Origin: Pseudoalteromonas shioyasakiensis
GTDB lineage: Bacteria; Pseudomonadota; Gammaproteobacteria; Enterobacterales; Alteromonadaceae
Direction of reading: 5' to 3'
Assembly: GCF_024518675.1 (NCBI RefSeq)
Contig: NZ_JANIGL010000003.1
Location: 310,001-374,000, forward strand
DNA length: 64,000 nucleotides
Below, piece by piece: positions 55,832 to 64,000 of the stretch. The notes under the pieces are model-generated. The model had not been told where the DNA came from. It made no database searches and worked only from the letters and a program-made list of their open reading frames with translations. Numbering within the stretch: position 1 is the stretch's first letter; each line of letters starts with the position of its first letter. A program made the translations under genes and the position numbers.

Positions 55832-57970
55832 ATGTTCAAAACTTCTTTTTCGTTAATCGCTCTGGCTGTAAGTACAGCGACTTTAGCAGACGATGCAATT
55901 AATAAAAATAAACTAACTGACAAGCAAATGGAGCGTGTGGTCGTATCTGGCAGCCGTGTTTTTGAAAGTATTGATGAAGTCCCTGCATCAATTACAATCA
56001 TTAACCAAAAGCAAATCGAAGAACATTTAAAAGTAAACCCTGAGCTACAAAGTTTGCTCGCACAAATGGTACCGGGTCTTGCTCCCGATACAGGTAGCTC
56101 AAGTAATACAGGTCAATCGCTACGTGGCCGAGCACCATTAGTAATGATTGATGGGGTGCCACAATCTACCCCCTTACGAAACGGATCTTTAGGTATTAAA
56201 ACCCTTGATCCCAGTGCTATTTCCCGTATCGAAGTTATCAAAGGCGCCACCTCAATTTATGGTAACGGTGCGTCGGGCGGTATAATTAACTACATCACCA
56301 AACAAGCCCAAAGTGGTGACAAAACCGAAGGTGAAGTAAGCCTTTCCACGCGCTTTAGTGCAGTAAAATTAGAGGAAAGTGCGGGCGCAAGAATCTCAGC
56401 TGCCATTAACGGACGTGCAGATCAATTTAGCTACCTTGTCACGGCAAGCTACGAAGAAAATGGCGTTCAACGTGATGCTGATGGCGACATTCTTGGTTTG
56501 CAATATGGCTTATCAGATGCGGTTACGCAAAACTACTTTACCAAGCTCGGCTATGATTTTGACGACGAAAAACAACTACAATTTAGCTATAACTACTTCA
56601 GCTCACAACAAAAAACTGACTTAGGTGATGTTGCTGGCGATATGAGCTTAGGAGAAAAGACCTACGCAATACACGTTCCCCCTGAGCTGCAAAAGCGAGG
56701 TAAACCACAAGGCCCTGAAGGCAACGAAAATATCACCCTGAAGTATACTGATTACGCCTTGTTCGACAATACGCAAATGATACTCGACCTATACATGCAA
56801 GACATAGAAAACGTGTTTTTCTTTTCACCAAATCTTGCTAACCCTGATGAAAATTATGATGGCGGACAATCAATTATTCGATCAGATAAAAAAGGCGCTC
56901 GGGCAACATTTAACACCCAAGTCGACTTTGATTCTGTTGAAGCGTCATTCATTTACGGTATAGATGCATTAAATGACGTTACATCACAACCACTTGTTGA
57001 TGGCCGCGTATGGGTGCCTGAGATGGATATGCAAAGCATTGCTGGCTTCTTGCAAACTAAATGGGTGATTGCAGATGACTTAATTGTAAAAGCCGGTGTG
57101 CGCCAAGAATCTATTGATTTGAGTGTTGATGATTACCGTACCCTCAAATTATGTAAAACTGCCACACAATGCTCTGTTCCCATTAATGTCAAAGGCGACA
57201 CTATTGAGTACGATGCAACAACTTACAACGTGGGCATAAAATACAACCTGAGTGATAAATTTAGCCCGTTTTTAAGTTACTCTCAAGGCTCTGATATTTC
57301 AGATGTCGGACGTTTACTACGCGCCGCAACTGTAAACGATATTGGTTTAATACAAACTCAAGCCTCAATTATCGACAATTACGAGATTGGCTTTAACTCA
57401 CAATTTGAAAATGTGCGTATTGAAGTGGCCGCGTATCGTAGTACCTCAGAACTTGGCACAACTAACAGCTTTAATGAAGTAACCGGTGTTTATGAGCCGG
57501 TGCGTGCGCCACAAGAGATTTGGGGCTACGAAACCGTGTTAGACTACACATTGAGTGCTACTTTGAAATTACTTGCAACATATAGCTATGTTGAAGGGAA
57601 AAACACCGAAGCTGATGTCTATTTAGGCTCTAAACAAATTAGCCCACCAAAAGCCACTGCAAACCTAAATTGGCAGCCAAATGATGCCACCTCTTTAACA
57701 TTAAGCTACCTCTATGTTGGAGACAGAAAACGCTTCGCAGCAGGTGATGATGGTAAATATGTAGGCGATCAAGGACCGGTTGAAAGTTATAACGTCTTCA
57801 ACTTAAGCGGCCAATATCAATTTAATACGAGTTGGCAAGGGTTCATTGGCATCGAAAATTTATTCAATGAAGATTATTTCCCTGCCCGCGCACAATCATA
57901 CACCTATGGTGGTTACAATATAAAAGGCCTTGGCACTACAGCCACAGTAGGCGTTAAATATCAATTTTAA
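55832..57970 (+). CDS. TonB-dependent siderophore-type receptor (712 aa)
   Basis: Signal peptide MFKTSFSLIALAVSTATLA, TonB-box-like QMERVVVSGSRV, a plug with SLRGRAPLVMIDGVPQSTP and RIEVIKGATSIYGNGASGGIINYITK, and a barrel ending GTTATVGVKYQF. The plug type (NTGQSLRGR, GASGGIIN) is that of siderophore receptors. The candidate Fur box and the nearby PepSY protein and bacterioferritins support ferric-siderophore import, although no siderophore synthesis or ABC transporter genes are present. Ends at a strong terminator. Confidence 0.93.
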   Translation: MFKTSFSLIALAVSTATLADDAINKNKLTDKQMERVVVSGSRVFESIDEVPASITIINQKQIEEHLKVNPELQSLLAQMVPGLAPDTGSSSNTGQSLRGRAPLVMIDGVPQSTPLRNGSLGIKTLDPSAISRIEVIKGATSIYGNGASGGIINYITKQAQSGDKTEGEVSLSTRFSAVKLEESAGARISAAINGRADQFSYLVTASYEENGVQRDADGDILGLQYGLSDAVTQNYFTKLGYDFDDEKQLQFSYNYFSSQQKTDLGDVAGDMSLGEKTYAIHVPPELQKRGKPQGPEGNENITLKYTDYALFDNTQMILDLYMQDIENVFFFSPNLANPDENYDGGQSIIRSDKKGARATFNTQVDFDSVEASFIYGIDALNDVTSQPLVDGRVWVPEMDMQSIAGFLQTKWVIADDLIVKAGVRQESIDLSVDDYRTLKLCKTATQCSVPINVKGDTIEYDATTYNVGIKYNLSDKFSPFLSYSQGSDISDVGRLLRAATVNDIGLIQTQASIIDNYEIGFNSQFENVRIEVAAYRSTSELGTTNSFNEVTGVYEPVRAPQEIWGYETVLDYTLSATLKLLATYSYVEGKNTEADVYLGSKQISPPKATANLNWQPNDATSLTLSYLYVGDRKRFAAGDDGKYVGDQGPVESYNVFNLSGQYQFNTSWQGFIGIENLFNEDYFPARAQSYTYGGYNIKGLGTTATVGVKYQF

Positions 57971-57981
57971 ATACCACGCAA

Positions 57982-58018
57982 CTCGTTCATTGCCCTACGC
58001 AATGAACGAGACCTTTTC
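57982..58018 (+). terminator. Terminator hairpin of the siderophore receptor gene
   Basis: CTCGTTCATTG and CAATGAACGAG (perfect 11-bp stem, 7-nt loop) followed by ACCTTTTCTT. The U tract is short but the stem is strong. Confidence 0.75.
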
Positions 58019-58021
58019 TTG

Positions 58022-58053
58022 AACCTACAACCTACAACCTACAACCTACAACC
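58022..58053 (+). repeat. Tandem heptamer (AACCTAC)4.6
   Basis: Four full and one partial copy of AACCTAC, without a mismatch, just past the receptor terminator and about 150 bp before the bacterioferritin genes. A slippage-prone microsatellite. It lies outside coding sequence and upstream of the likely bfr promoter. Confidence 0.9.
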
Positions 58054-58204
58054 ATAAATAACAATCTGTCCATAAATCAACCAACAATGCAAACTTAAAC
58101 GAGAATCAAAATCAATACTAAACACTTGATTTTTAAAGAAAAACTTGCAATACCTGAGATATATACTAAACTAACCGCATTGAGTTTTATAGAAGGCCAC
58201 CATT

Positions 58205-58678
58205 ATGAAAGGTAATCAAAAAGTTATCGACAGCTTCAATAAATTGTTAGCAAATGAACTTGCCGCAATTGATCAGTATTTCATTCACTCTCGCATGTAT
58301 GACGACTGGGGTTTAGATAAACTTTATGTACGCTTAAATCATGAAATGGAAGAGGAAAAAGATCACGCTGACTGGTTAATCAAGCGTATTTTATTTCTCG
58401 AAGGCATACCAAATATGACTAAACGCCGCGATCTGATTATCGGTCACGACGTAAAATCAATGATGCAAAACGATCTTACACTCGAGCTTGAAGTTGTTGA
58501 ATGTGTAAAAGAAGTCATTGCCGTCTGTGAACAAGAGAAAGATTACCAATCGCGCGAAATTCTTGAAAAACTATTGTTCGATACCGAAGAAGACCATGTT
58601 TACTGGTTAGAGCAGCAACTTGGTTTAATTGACAAAATTGGTAGCCAAAACTATCACCAAGCACAAATGGGCGAATAG
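58205..58678 (+). CDS. Bacterioferritin subunit with ferroxidase centre, lacking the haem Met
   Basis: 157-aa iron-storage subunit of the bacterioferritin family. The di-iron ligands are all present: Glu18, Glu51, His54, Glu94, Glu128 and His131. The haem ligand Met52 of E. coli Bfr is replaced by Lys52 (EEEKDHADW), so this subunit should not bind haem by itself. It is 10 nt upstream of a second bfr gene whose losses are the opposite. Together they probably form a mixed 24-mer, as known for two-subunit bacterioferritins. AGAAGG precedes the ATG. Confidence 0.95.
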   Translation: MKGNQKVIDSFNKLLANELAAIDQYFIHSRMYDDWGLDKLYVRLNHEMEEEKDHADWLIKRILFLEGIPNMTKRRDLIIGHDVKSMMQNDLTLELEVVECVKEVIAVCEQEKDYQSREILEKLLFDTEEDHVYWLEQQLGLIDKIGSQNYHQAQMGE

Positions 58679-58688
58679 GAGCTAAAAC

Positions 58689-59153
58689 ATGAAAGGCGAT
58701 AAAGACGTAATAGCAGCACTGAATAAAGTTTTAGCGAATGAATTAGTCGCAATCAACCAGTATTTTTTACATGCTCGTATGTTTAAAGATTTTGGATTTA
58801 GCGTGCTAGACAAAGCCGATTACAAAACCTCAATTCAAAAAATGAAAAATGCCGACCGTTTGATTGAGCGTATTTTATTTTTAGAAGGTTTACCAAACCT
58901 ACAAGATCTTGGCCGTTTACGCATTGGTGAGAACAGCGAAGAAATGATTGCCTGTAACATGAGTTTTGAGCTTGATTCACTTGTTGATTTAAAAGATGCA
59001 ATCAAACTTGCAGAAAGCAAGAAAGATTATATCAGCCGCGAAGCACTGGATAACATTTTATCTGAGCAAGAAGAACAAATTGATTGGCTTGAAACGCAAC
59101 AACTGTTGATCAAAAGCACAGGTCTTGAGAACTACCTACAATCACAAATGTAA
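58689..59153 (+). CDS. Bacterioferritin subunit with haem Met52, lacking the ferroxidase centre
   Basis: 154 aa. Met52 is present (QKMKNADR), so it can share haem across a subunit interface. Ferroxidase ligands are mostly lost: Glu51 to Lys, His54 to Asn, and the C-terminal Glu and His to Gln127 and Gln130; Glu18 and Glu94 remain. RILFLEGLPNLQDLGRL is the usual family core. TAGGAGC ahead of the ATG is a good ribosome site. Co-transcribed with the first subunit and ended by a strong terminator. Confidence 0.95.
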   Translation: MKGDKDVIAALNKVLANELVAINQYFLHARMFKDFGFSVLDKADYKTSIQKMKNADRLIERILFLEGLPNLQDLGRLRIGENSEEMIACNMSFELDSLVDLKDAIKLAESKKDYISREALDNILSEQEEQIDWLETQQLLIKSTGLENYLQSQM

Positions 59154-59170
59154 CTTTTCGTTATAACCCA

Positions 59171-59197
59171 AAAAAGCAGCCTAGGCTGCTTTTTTTC
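59171..59197. terminator. Bidirectional terminator between bfr genes and the phospholipase D gene
   Basis: The 16-bp palindrome AGCAGCCTAGGCTGCT is flanked by six As on the left and seven Ts on the right, so it reads as a Rho-independent terminator on both strands. It serves the rightward bfr pair and the leftward lipoprotein gene. Confidence 0.88.
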
Positions 59198-59231
59198 TGT
59201 TGCTTTAGCGATTATATTTTTGCACTGATCA

Positions 59232-60779
59232 TTACAAAGCATCTTCGATAGGAAACAATGACATAAACCACACTGAAAAACGTCGCCAAGCTGATGTTTG
59301 TGGTTCGTTATCAAACGTTTCATTTGTCACTGTATCGCGCCAAATTAAGGCCTCTTCATCAGAGTGCTTTAGTGCTAACTGCCACGCAAAATACTTCATT
59401 TTATCATCCACCCAATCACTGAGCATAATACTGAGCTTTTCACTTTGTACCAACACGCCCATCTCGGTATTTAAATCGAACGAACGAGGATCTAAATTCA
59501 GTGATCCAACAAATATAACCTTATCATCTAAGGTCATGGTTTTAGCATGTAAACTTGCTTGCGACGATCCCGTTTTGTGCTTTTTATTCTTTTGGTTTTT
59601 TAATGCAGCTAAACTACTTGGTTTTAATTCCCATAGCTTAACTCCACCCCGCAATAATGCAGCTCGATAATGACCGTAACCTGCATGTACCGCAGCCACA
59701 TCAGTAGCAGCAAGTGAATTTGTTAATACAGTTACCTCGACACCCTGCTTAACCCACTCTGTTAAACGATTAACGCCCTGATCTTTTGGTATAAAGTAAG
59801 GCGAAACAATAATAACTTTGCGCTTCGGTTCCCCCATAGCTTTAAATAAATGCGCAGACATATTAGCAGAGCGTTGACCTACTTCGTTTAATAATTTATC
59901 GGGGTGATCATAAAAAATATCTGCTTGTTGCCAATCTAAATTTAATTGCCCGCTCTCGAGTAAACTCACAAGGTCGCTTGCTCTTAAGCGTTGAACATAG
60001 TTGCTATCTCGATTTAATTTAACATAACTATCTAATCGATCAGTTACCTTTTGCAGCGCATCATCATCACTTTCACCTCTGAGAGTTTGGATGGGGTAAG
60101 ACAACTCATGGTTCCAGTAAAGATCAAACGCAACCGATGCTTCTGGTACAACTTTCCCCACTGCTAAAACATCTAAATCAATAAACTCAGAATGGTCTTC
60201 TGCTGCAAAATAAGCATTGCCCATATTTCTCCCACCAGTAATAAAAACCTGATTATCAACAATAAAGCTCTTATTATGCATACGCCGAGAAAGTTGCTTA
60301 AAATTGGTGATAAAGCCCAATGCGGGCAAACTTCGGTTAGGGAAAGGGTTAAAAAGTCGAACTGAAAAATTGGCGTGCTGAGCAAGGGCCCCTAGATCAA
60401 AGGCACTATCGGCTTGAGACATATCATCAAGTAGTAATCTAACCCTCACCCCTCTATTGGCTGCTGCCAATAAGTAAGCTGTAAATAATTTAGTCGTTTG
60501 CTGGCGATGATATAAATAATATTGCACATCAATACTGTGCTGTGCAGCTTCAATTAAAGCAAGTCGGGCTACAAAGGCATCAACGCCATCTGCAAGCGGG
60601 TAAAAGCCAGATAAATCATTATGGTGATAACCCACTAAGTCTCCTAAATTACTGTGTAAGTCAGCATCAATAGCATAGCTAGGTGAAATCATATCTCTTG
60701 ATGGTAAAGCCGCACAGCCAAGCATGCAACTTAAAATGATGAGCGCACAAAGCCATTTTATATGCTCTTTTAAACTCAT
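59232..60779 (-). CDS. Phospholipase D-family lipoprotein (cardiolipin-synthase-like)
   Basis: 515 aa with a lipobox (CMLGC, Cys22), so the enzyme is membrane-attached in the periplasm. Two HKD motifs: H168-K170-D175 in MHNKSFIVDNQVFITGGRN region and H411-K413-D418 in LHAKTMTLDDKVIFVGSLN region. DVQYYLYH is also typical of the ClsC/YmdC-like group. It may make or remodel phospholipids such as cardiolipin. 86 bp downstream of bfd on the same strand; a functional link with iron is not evident. Confidence 0.88.
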   Translation of the reverse strand: MSLKEHIKWLCALIILSCMLGCAALPSRDMISPSYAIDADLHSNLGDLVGYHHNDLSGFYPLADGVDAFVARLALIEAAQHSIDVQYYLYHRQQTTKLFTAYLLAAANRGVRVRLLLDDMSQADSAFDLGALAQHANFSVRLFNPFPNRSLPALGFITNFKQLSRRMHNKSFIVDNQVFITGGRNMGNAYFAAEDHSEFIDLDVLAVGKVVPEASVAFDLYWNHELSYPIQTLRGESDDDALQKVTDRLDSYVKLNRDSNYVQRLRASDLVSLLESGQLNLDWQQADIFYDHPDKLLNEVGQRSANMSAHLFKAMGEPKRKVIIVSPYFIPKDQGVNRLTEWVKQGVEVTVLTNSLAATDVAAVHAGYGHYRAALLRGGVKLWELKPSSLAALKNQKNKKHKTGSSQASLHAKTMTLDDKVIFVGSLNLDPRSFDLNTEMGVLVQSEKLSIMLSDWVDDKMKYFAWQLALKHSDEEALIWRDTVTNETFDNEPQTSAWRRFSVWFMSLFPIEDAL

Positions 60780-60865
60780 TGTTTATCCAATGAATATTAT
60801 CGTGCTTTAACTATAACTGGAAATTACGAATACGGAAATATTGTAGTATTAAGTAGGGATAAAAA

Positions 60866-61060
60866 TTACGCCACTTGATCGGTGATATCTGCGATCTCGA
60901 TAAGTTTGCGATTGAGAATCTTTTTAGCGCAGCCGCAGCATTTGCCACACTGACTACCCACGTTGAGCTCTTTAGAAAGCTCACGCATTGTTGTTGCGCC
61001 TTCGTCAATTGTTTGTTCAATTTTTTTATCTGTCACACCGTGACATAAACAGATATACAT
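60866..61060 (-). CDS. bfd: Bacterioferritin-associated ferredoxin
   Basis: 64-aa [2Fe-2S] protein that passes electrons to bacterioferritin so that stored iron is released. Cluster ligands Cys4, Cys6, Cys38 and Cys41 are present in YICLCHG and SQCGKC; additional Cys42 and Cys44 follow. Full Bfd length. The Fur box upstream (61143-61159) is consistent with derepression in low iron, when iron is drawn from the store. It lies 1.7 kb from the bfr pair. Confidence 0.95.
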   Translation of the reverse strand: MYICLCHGVTDKKIEQTIDEGATTMRELSKELNVGSQCGKCCGCAKKILNRKLIEIADITDQVA

Positions 61061-61142
61061 AAATGAAAAACACTCTCAATTAGATTTAGGCTTGTATATT
61101 AATCTAAACGTAAACGGTTCGCAATTAATAATTGTATAAAAC

Positions 61143-61159
61143 TGATAATTGTTTTTATT
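61143..61159 (-). promoter_or_regulatory. Fur box upstream of bfd
   Basis: The minus strand contains AATAAAAACAATTATCA, identical over 17 nt to the sequence before the siderophore receptor. It has one perfect TGATAAT half-site and a 4-of-7 second half. About 85 bp before the bfd start. The 194-bp region 61061-61254 holds nothing else that I can identify. Confidence 0.55.
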
Positions 61160-61254
61160 TTTGGCCAGCGCCACTTAAATCGAGAATTCGCGGCAGCTTG
61201 AGAATTGTTTAAATTTAAAGCAAATTATGCTCAAGAATAAATATTTAATAAGTT

Positions 61255-62148
61255 TTAGCGTCTATTCAACCCTTTAATGTGATTTAACACTTCATTTTGA
61301 GCTTGTCTAATGATCGCTATTTCACTGGCGTCTTCCATCAGCGGGTTGTTAAGCTGATATATTTTGACATTACTTAAATCAATATCTTCGAACGACATTT
61401 GATGAAGTGGGGATTCGTAAAAAAGTGCGTCCAGTTGCCCTGTCTCGTTCATTTCATTCAGCCCTGCTTCAATTCGTGCCGCAAGTTTTTCATTGTCTTT
61501 CGCAACGAAAAAATAGATCGCCGTTGGGTATTGAAGTAAATGGCTAGTATCTATGGTTAATTGACGATTTTTAAGACTATTGAGTTCAGACCAAGCTTCT
61601 GTAATTGCTCTGGGAAAGTAAAAACCTTGCTCGTTTGCAATCACGTTATATAGAGAATGCTCGGGAGCTTCCGTATTAACTGGAAGTTGATTGTTGAGCA
61701 GTATTTTTGTGTTGGGCCAATCTTTACCTAAAACCGCTATTTTTTCCCCTAACTCCTCCCGAGAGTTAAGTGCTGAAAACGTTGACTGATCTAACTTATT
61801 TATTACCAACACTCTGAGACCATAAGCACCTTTAATTAGAGGAATTCTTATTGGTAATGCTGATTGTTCACGTATTGCAGTGTTCATCGTCCAAAAAACA
61901 TCAATTGTTCCTTTATCTAGCTCCTTTAATTGTCGCTCTTGGCTGATCAGAACATCAATTGGGCGTAGCTCAAATCTTCCAAACTCAGGTTCTGATGCTT
62001 TTAATGCCTTAGTAAGTACTTCAATAAAGTATTTATTGTTGGGATTGTGCCTAAGCATTGATGCGTCAACATAATTAATGGTGTCGCCGTTAACACTTAC
62101 TGCGTATGACAATAAGAATAATAAAACAGGAAAGATGTAATGTTTCAT
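61255..62148 (-). CDS. Periplasmic solute-binding-like protein
   Basis: About 297 aa from the ATG at 62148 (MKHYIFPVLLFLLSYAVSVNG signal peptide); the TTG 12 nt upstream is in frame but improbable. The mature part, with INYVDASMLRHNPNNKYFIEVLTKALKAS and LKELDKGTIDVFWTMN, fits the orphan SBP_bac_3-like group seen beside signalling genes. No permease nearby. It precedes nothing but bfd downstream; a DUF6436 protein and a chemoreceptor gene lie upstream on the same strand, so it might deliver a ligand to that receptor (inference). Confidence 0.72.
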   Translation of the reverse strand: MKHYIFPVLLFLLSYAVSVNGDTINYVDASMLRHNPNNKYFIEVLTKALKASEPEFGRFELRPIDVLISQERQLKELDKGTIDVFWTMNTAIREQSALPIRIPLIKGAYGLRVLVINKLDQSTFSALNSREELGEKIAVLGKDWPNTKILLNNQLPVNTEAPEHSLYNVIANEQGFYFPRAITEAWSELNSLKNRQLTIDTSHLLQYPTAIYFFVAKDNEKLAARIEAGLNEMNETGQLDALFYESPLHQMSFEDIDLSNVKIYQLNNPLMEDASEIAIIRQAQNEVLNHIKGLNRR

Positions 62149-62268
62149 TTTGACACCCAATCTGGTTATATATTAACCAAAATAGATTATGAGAAATAAA
62201 CTGTAAAGGTTAAGAGCCAGATATTGATTGAGAGTATATGAGTAAGCCAAGTTAGAAAAAGCTATTTA

Positions 62269-62811
62269 CTAACGCTTATCGGAGCAATAACAGCCACGAC
62301 TCTCAGATACGATTAATTGCGAGTTAAACCCAGCGGATAAATTGTTGATAGCCAACTCAACAAAACCGTCCGATGCGGAGCATGCGATGCCTTGTGAAAG
62401 CGGCCCTGCATACACTAAATCACCATTTTCAGCTAACAATACGGCGCCGGGTACATTGGGTAATAAGCGTGTTGAGTCGGAGTGTTGATTTATGATTTCA
62501 ACAGTGTAGCCGTTATTTATGGCCTGTGATTGTAGTTGTTTGATATGACTCGTTGAGCGCATCGTACACCCGCAATCATCGTCAACAACTATAGTAAGTG
62601 TTGGGGATTGAGCCGTTGCCCAGTTAGTTTGCTGTTTAAAGTTTTTCAGCCAGTTAACCTGAGACAACTCATTATGGGGGTCAAATGTCGTCAACGATGA
62701 CATTTGAAAATAAACGAGGCCAAAAACAACGACAATAAACCAAAGCGTAACTAACAGATATAATCTGATCTGGGCGTTATTTAAATTTAGCAATGCTCTG
62801 CTCAAGTACAT
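62269..62811 (-). CDS. DUF6436 membrane-anchored thioredoxin-like protein
   Basis: About 180 aa. One N-terminal helix ([19 protein letters not shown]) leads to a periplasmic domain with DDDCGCTM (CxC where thioredoxins have CxxC), [19 protein letters not shown] (cis-Pro-like VPG) and a C-terminal GCYCSDKR. This is the DUF6436 type. Its 5' end overlaps the chemoreceptor gene by 35 nt, so both are expressed together. Redox or metal-handling role possible but unproven. Confidence 0.75.
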   Translation of the reverse strand: MYLSRALLNLNNAQIRLYLLVTLWFIVVVFGLVYFQMSSLTTFDPHNELSQVNWLKNFKQQTNWATAQSPTLTIVVDDDCGCTMRSTSHIKQLQSQAINNGYTVEIINQHSDSTRLLPNVPGAVLLAENGDLVYAGPLSQGIACSASDGFVELAINNLSAGFNSQLIVSESRGCYCSDKR

Positions 62812-64000
62812 CAATACTCACGTCAATCATTTGGACTTTAGCTGTTAACTTTTCTACAATCTCAGAGTCTAGCTGCTGACTCATACGTAAACCATCAGCA
62901 CTTGCTGCTATTTGCTCAGTATTGCCGGCTTGTTCAGCGACAACTTCGGCAACCGAGTGCGTACTGCTTGCAACAGTCTCTACTTGTTTTGACATAGTTA
63001 AGATATTGTCTTTCATCGTGCAACTAATTTGTGTCAGCTCTTGCACTACGTTTAAACATTCACTCATAGATTGAGTAGAAGTGCGACTGTTACTAACCAA
63101 ATCGTTTAATGTATTCGCTATTTTGTCTGTCGTCGCTTTACTGCTTGTAGCCAATGAGCGAACTTCATCAGCTACAACAGCAAAACCTCGCCCTTGCTCC
63201 CCTGCTCTTGCAGCTTCAATGGCCGCATTAAGGGCTAATAAGTTGGTTTGTTCTGCAATACCTGAAATCTCATTCAGTAGGTTTGAAATCACATCACCTG
63301 CAGCAACGAGGTGACTAATTTGCTCTTCAGTGTGGTTTAAATGGTTGCGTAACTCTTGGCTTTTATCGTCTGTGAGTTGTACGTCATTCAAAGCGCTATT
63401 TGCAGCGATGGTGATAGCGTCAACCTGCTGTTTTAATACCTCGCTTTCTTGTTTTACTAGGGTAAACCCTTGTGCCACAGCGATTCCTGATTCAGCAATT
63501 TCATCAGTTTTGTTTGCCCGTAGTGACGCTGCATCAGCTAATTCATCGTGAACATCAACAAGCTCTCGTGAATTAGTTTGCAGTGATAGCGATTGAGCTT
63601 TAACTTGTTCAATCACTTTATTAACCGTGTCTAATAAGGTATTAAAGCCTTTTACTGCAATGCTTTTGGTATCATCTGCACGAACTGATAATTGTACATG
63701 TTCAGGATCACTCATAATCAGCTCAGTCGCTGACGTTAACGATAGACCGCCACGACGTTCCCTTTGCAAGGTTTTAGCTATATACCCTGCAACAAATGCC
63801 TCAACAATGGCATAAACGGCATGGATCAGTACAGTGGTAAAAGCGAGTCTGTCTGGGTCGAAAACATACAAACCAGCATTTTGCGTCTGTAGATAGTAAA
63901 AAGATAAATGATGCACAGCAACGAGTGTAATTGCAGTAATAAAAACACGCCATTGCATAAACATAATGAGCACAGCCATTAAGATAAAAATTTCAAAATG
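62777..64000 (-). CDS. Methyl-accepting chemotaxis protein (5' end cut by the window)
   Basis: At least 407 aa; the frame stays open to the window edge with codons for HFEIFIL ahead of the first visible Met, so the true start is outside. Two or more membrane helices remain ([45 protein letters not shown]), then a cytoplasmic signalling domain with the conserved hairpin tip [38 protein letters not shown] (near residues 240-280). No large periplasmic domain is visible in the part seen, so the N-terminus may sense through the membrane. Overlaps the DUF6436 gene. Confidence 0.92.
   Translation of the reverse strand, partial: HFEIFILMAVLIMFMQWRVFITAITLVAVHHLSFYYLQTQNAGLYVFDPDRLAFTTVLIHAVYAIVEAFVAGYIAKTLQRERRGGLSLTSATELIMSDPEHVQLSVRADDTKSIAVKGFNTLLDTVNKVIEQVKAQSLSLQTNSRELVDVHDELADAASLRANKTDEIAESGIAVAQGFTLVKQESEVLKQQVDAITIAANSALNDVQLTDDKSQELRNHLNHTEEQISHLVAAGDVISNLLNEISGIAEQTNLLALNAAIEAARAGEQGRGFAVVADEVRSLATSSKATTDKIANTLNDLVSNSRTSTQSMSECLNVVQELTQISCTMKDNILTMSKQVETVASSTHSVAEVVAEQAGNTEQIAASADGLRMSQQLDSEIVEKLTAKVQMIDVSIDVLEQSIAKFK

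Noticed and set aside
1..64000. CRISPR array, tRNA, rRNA, insertion sequence, phage or integron features
   Set aside because: Looked for spaced direct repeats, cloverleaf ends with CCA, transposase motifs and att-like repeats by eye; none was found.

Overview
The window looks like chromosomal DNA of a marine gammaproteobacterium of the Alteromonadales, most likely Pseudoalteromonas or a close relative. The reasons are the AT-rich composition, the E. coli/Vibrio-like housekeeping proteins (DnaK, RlmF, Tdk, PqiABC), the many TonB-dependent receptors and orphan periplasmic binding proteins, and the Fe/redox gene set. This was judged by eye with no database search. I see no rRNA, tRNA, insertion sequence, prophage or CRISPR array. 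Gene density is high and codon use looks even, so it reads as core and soft-core chromosome, not an island.

Layout. 0-8 kb: dnaK with a heat-shock promoter, a TesB-like thioesterase, an orphan binding protein, the pqiABC lipid-transport operon and a GNAT. 8-17 kb: a MexEF-OprN-like RND efflux operon with a MexS-like oxidoreductase at its 3' end and a divergent LysR regulator, then a diguanylate cyclase and a DUF6279 lipoprotein. 18 kb: a non-coding transcription unit that I interpret as a Fur-controlled RyhB-like small RNA. 18-30 kb: Sel1 protein, coniferyl-aldehyde-type dehydrogenase, TonB receptor, small membrane proteins, a RegB/RegA redox two-component pair, FabH, a glyoxalase-like protein and an M17 peptidase. 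30-42 kb: a large TonB receptor followed by a TPR-sulfotransferase, rlmF-ltaE, tdk, an Ada-AlkA fusion with Ogt, and MnSOD. 43-54 kb: a very large hybrid sensor kinase and a CzcAB-type metal efflux locus with a divergent CDF exporter. 54-62 kb: an iron block with a PepSY membrane protein, a siderophore-type TonB receptor, two bacterioferritin subunits, a phospholipase D lipoprotein and Bfd. The right end is a binding protein, a DUF6436 protein and a truncated chemoreceptor.

How it works together. Iron is the main theme. Candidate Fur boxes lie before the small RNA, the siderophore receptor and bfd (the last two share an identical 17-mer), with weaker ones before the 658-aa receptor and sodA. 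The two bacterioferritin genes have complementary active-site losses: one keeps the ferroxidase centre, the other the haem ligand. Stress defence is the second theme (RND efflux, metal efflux, alkylation repair, MnSOD, DnaK, RegBA). The best candidate for something not yet described is the putative RyhB-like RNA at about 18.0-18.3 kb; next is the phased ATAACACC operator array in front of the 859-aa receptor and its sulfotransferase neighbour.
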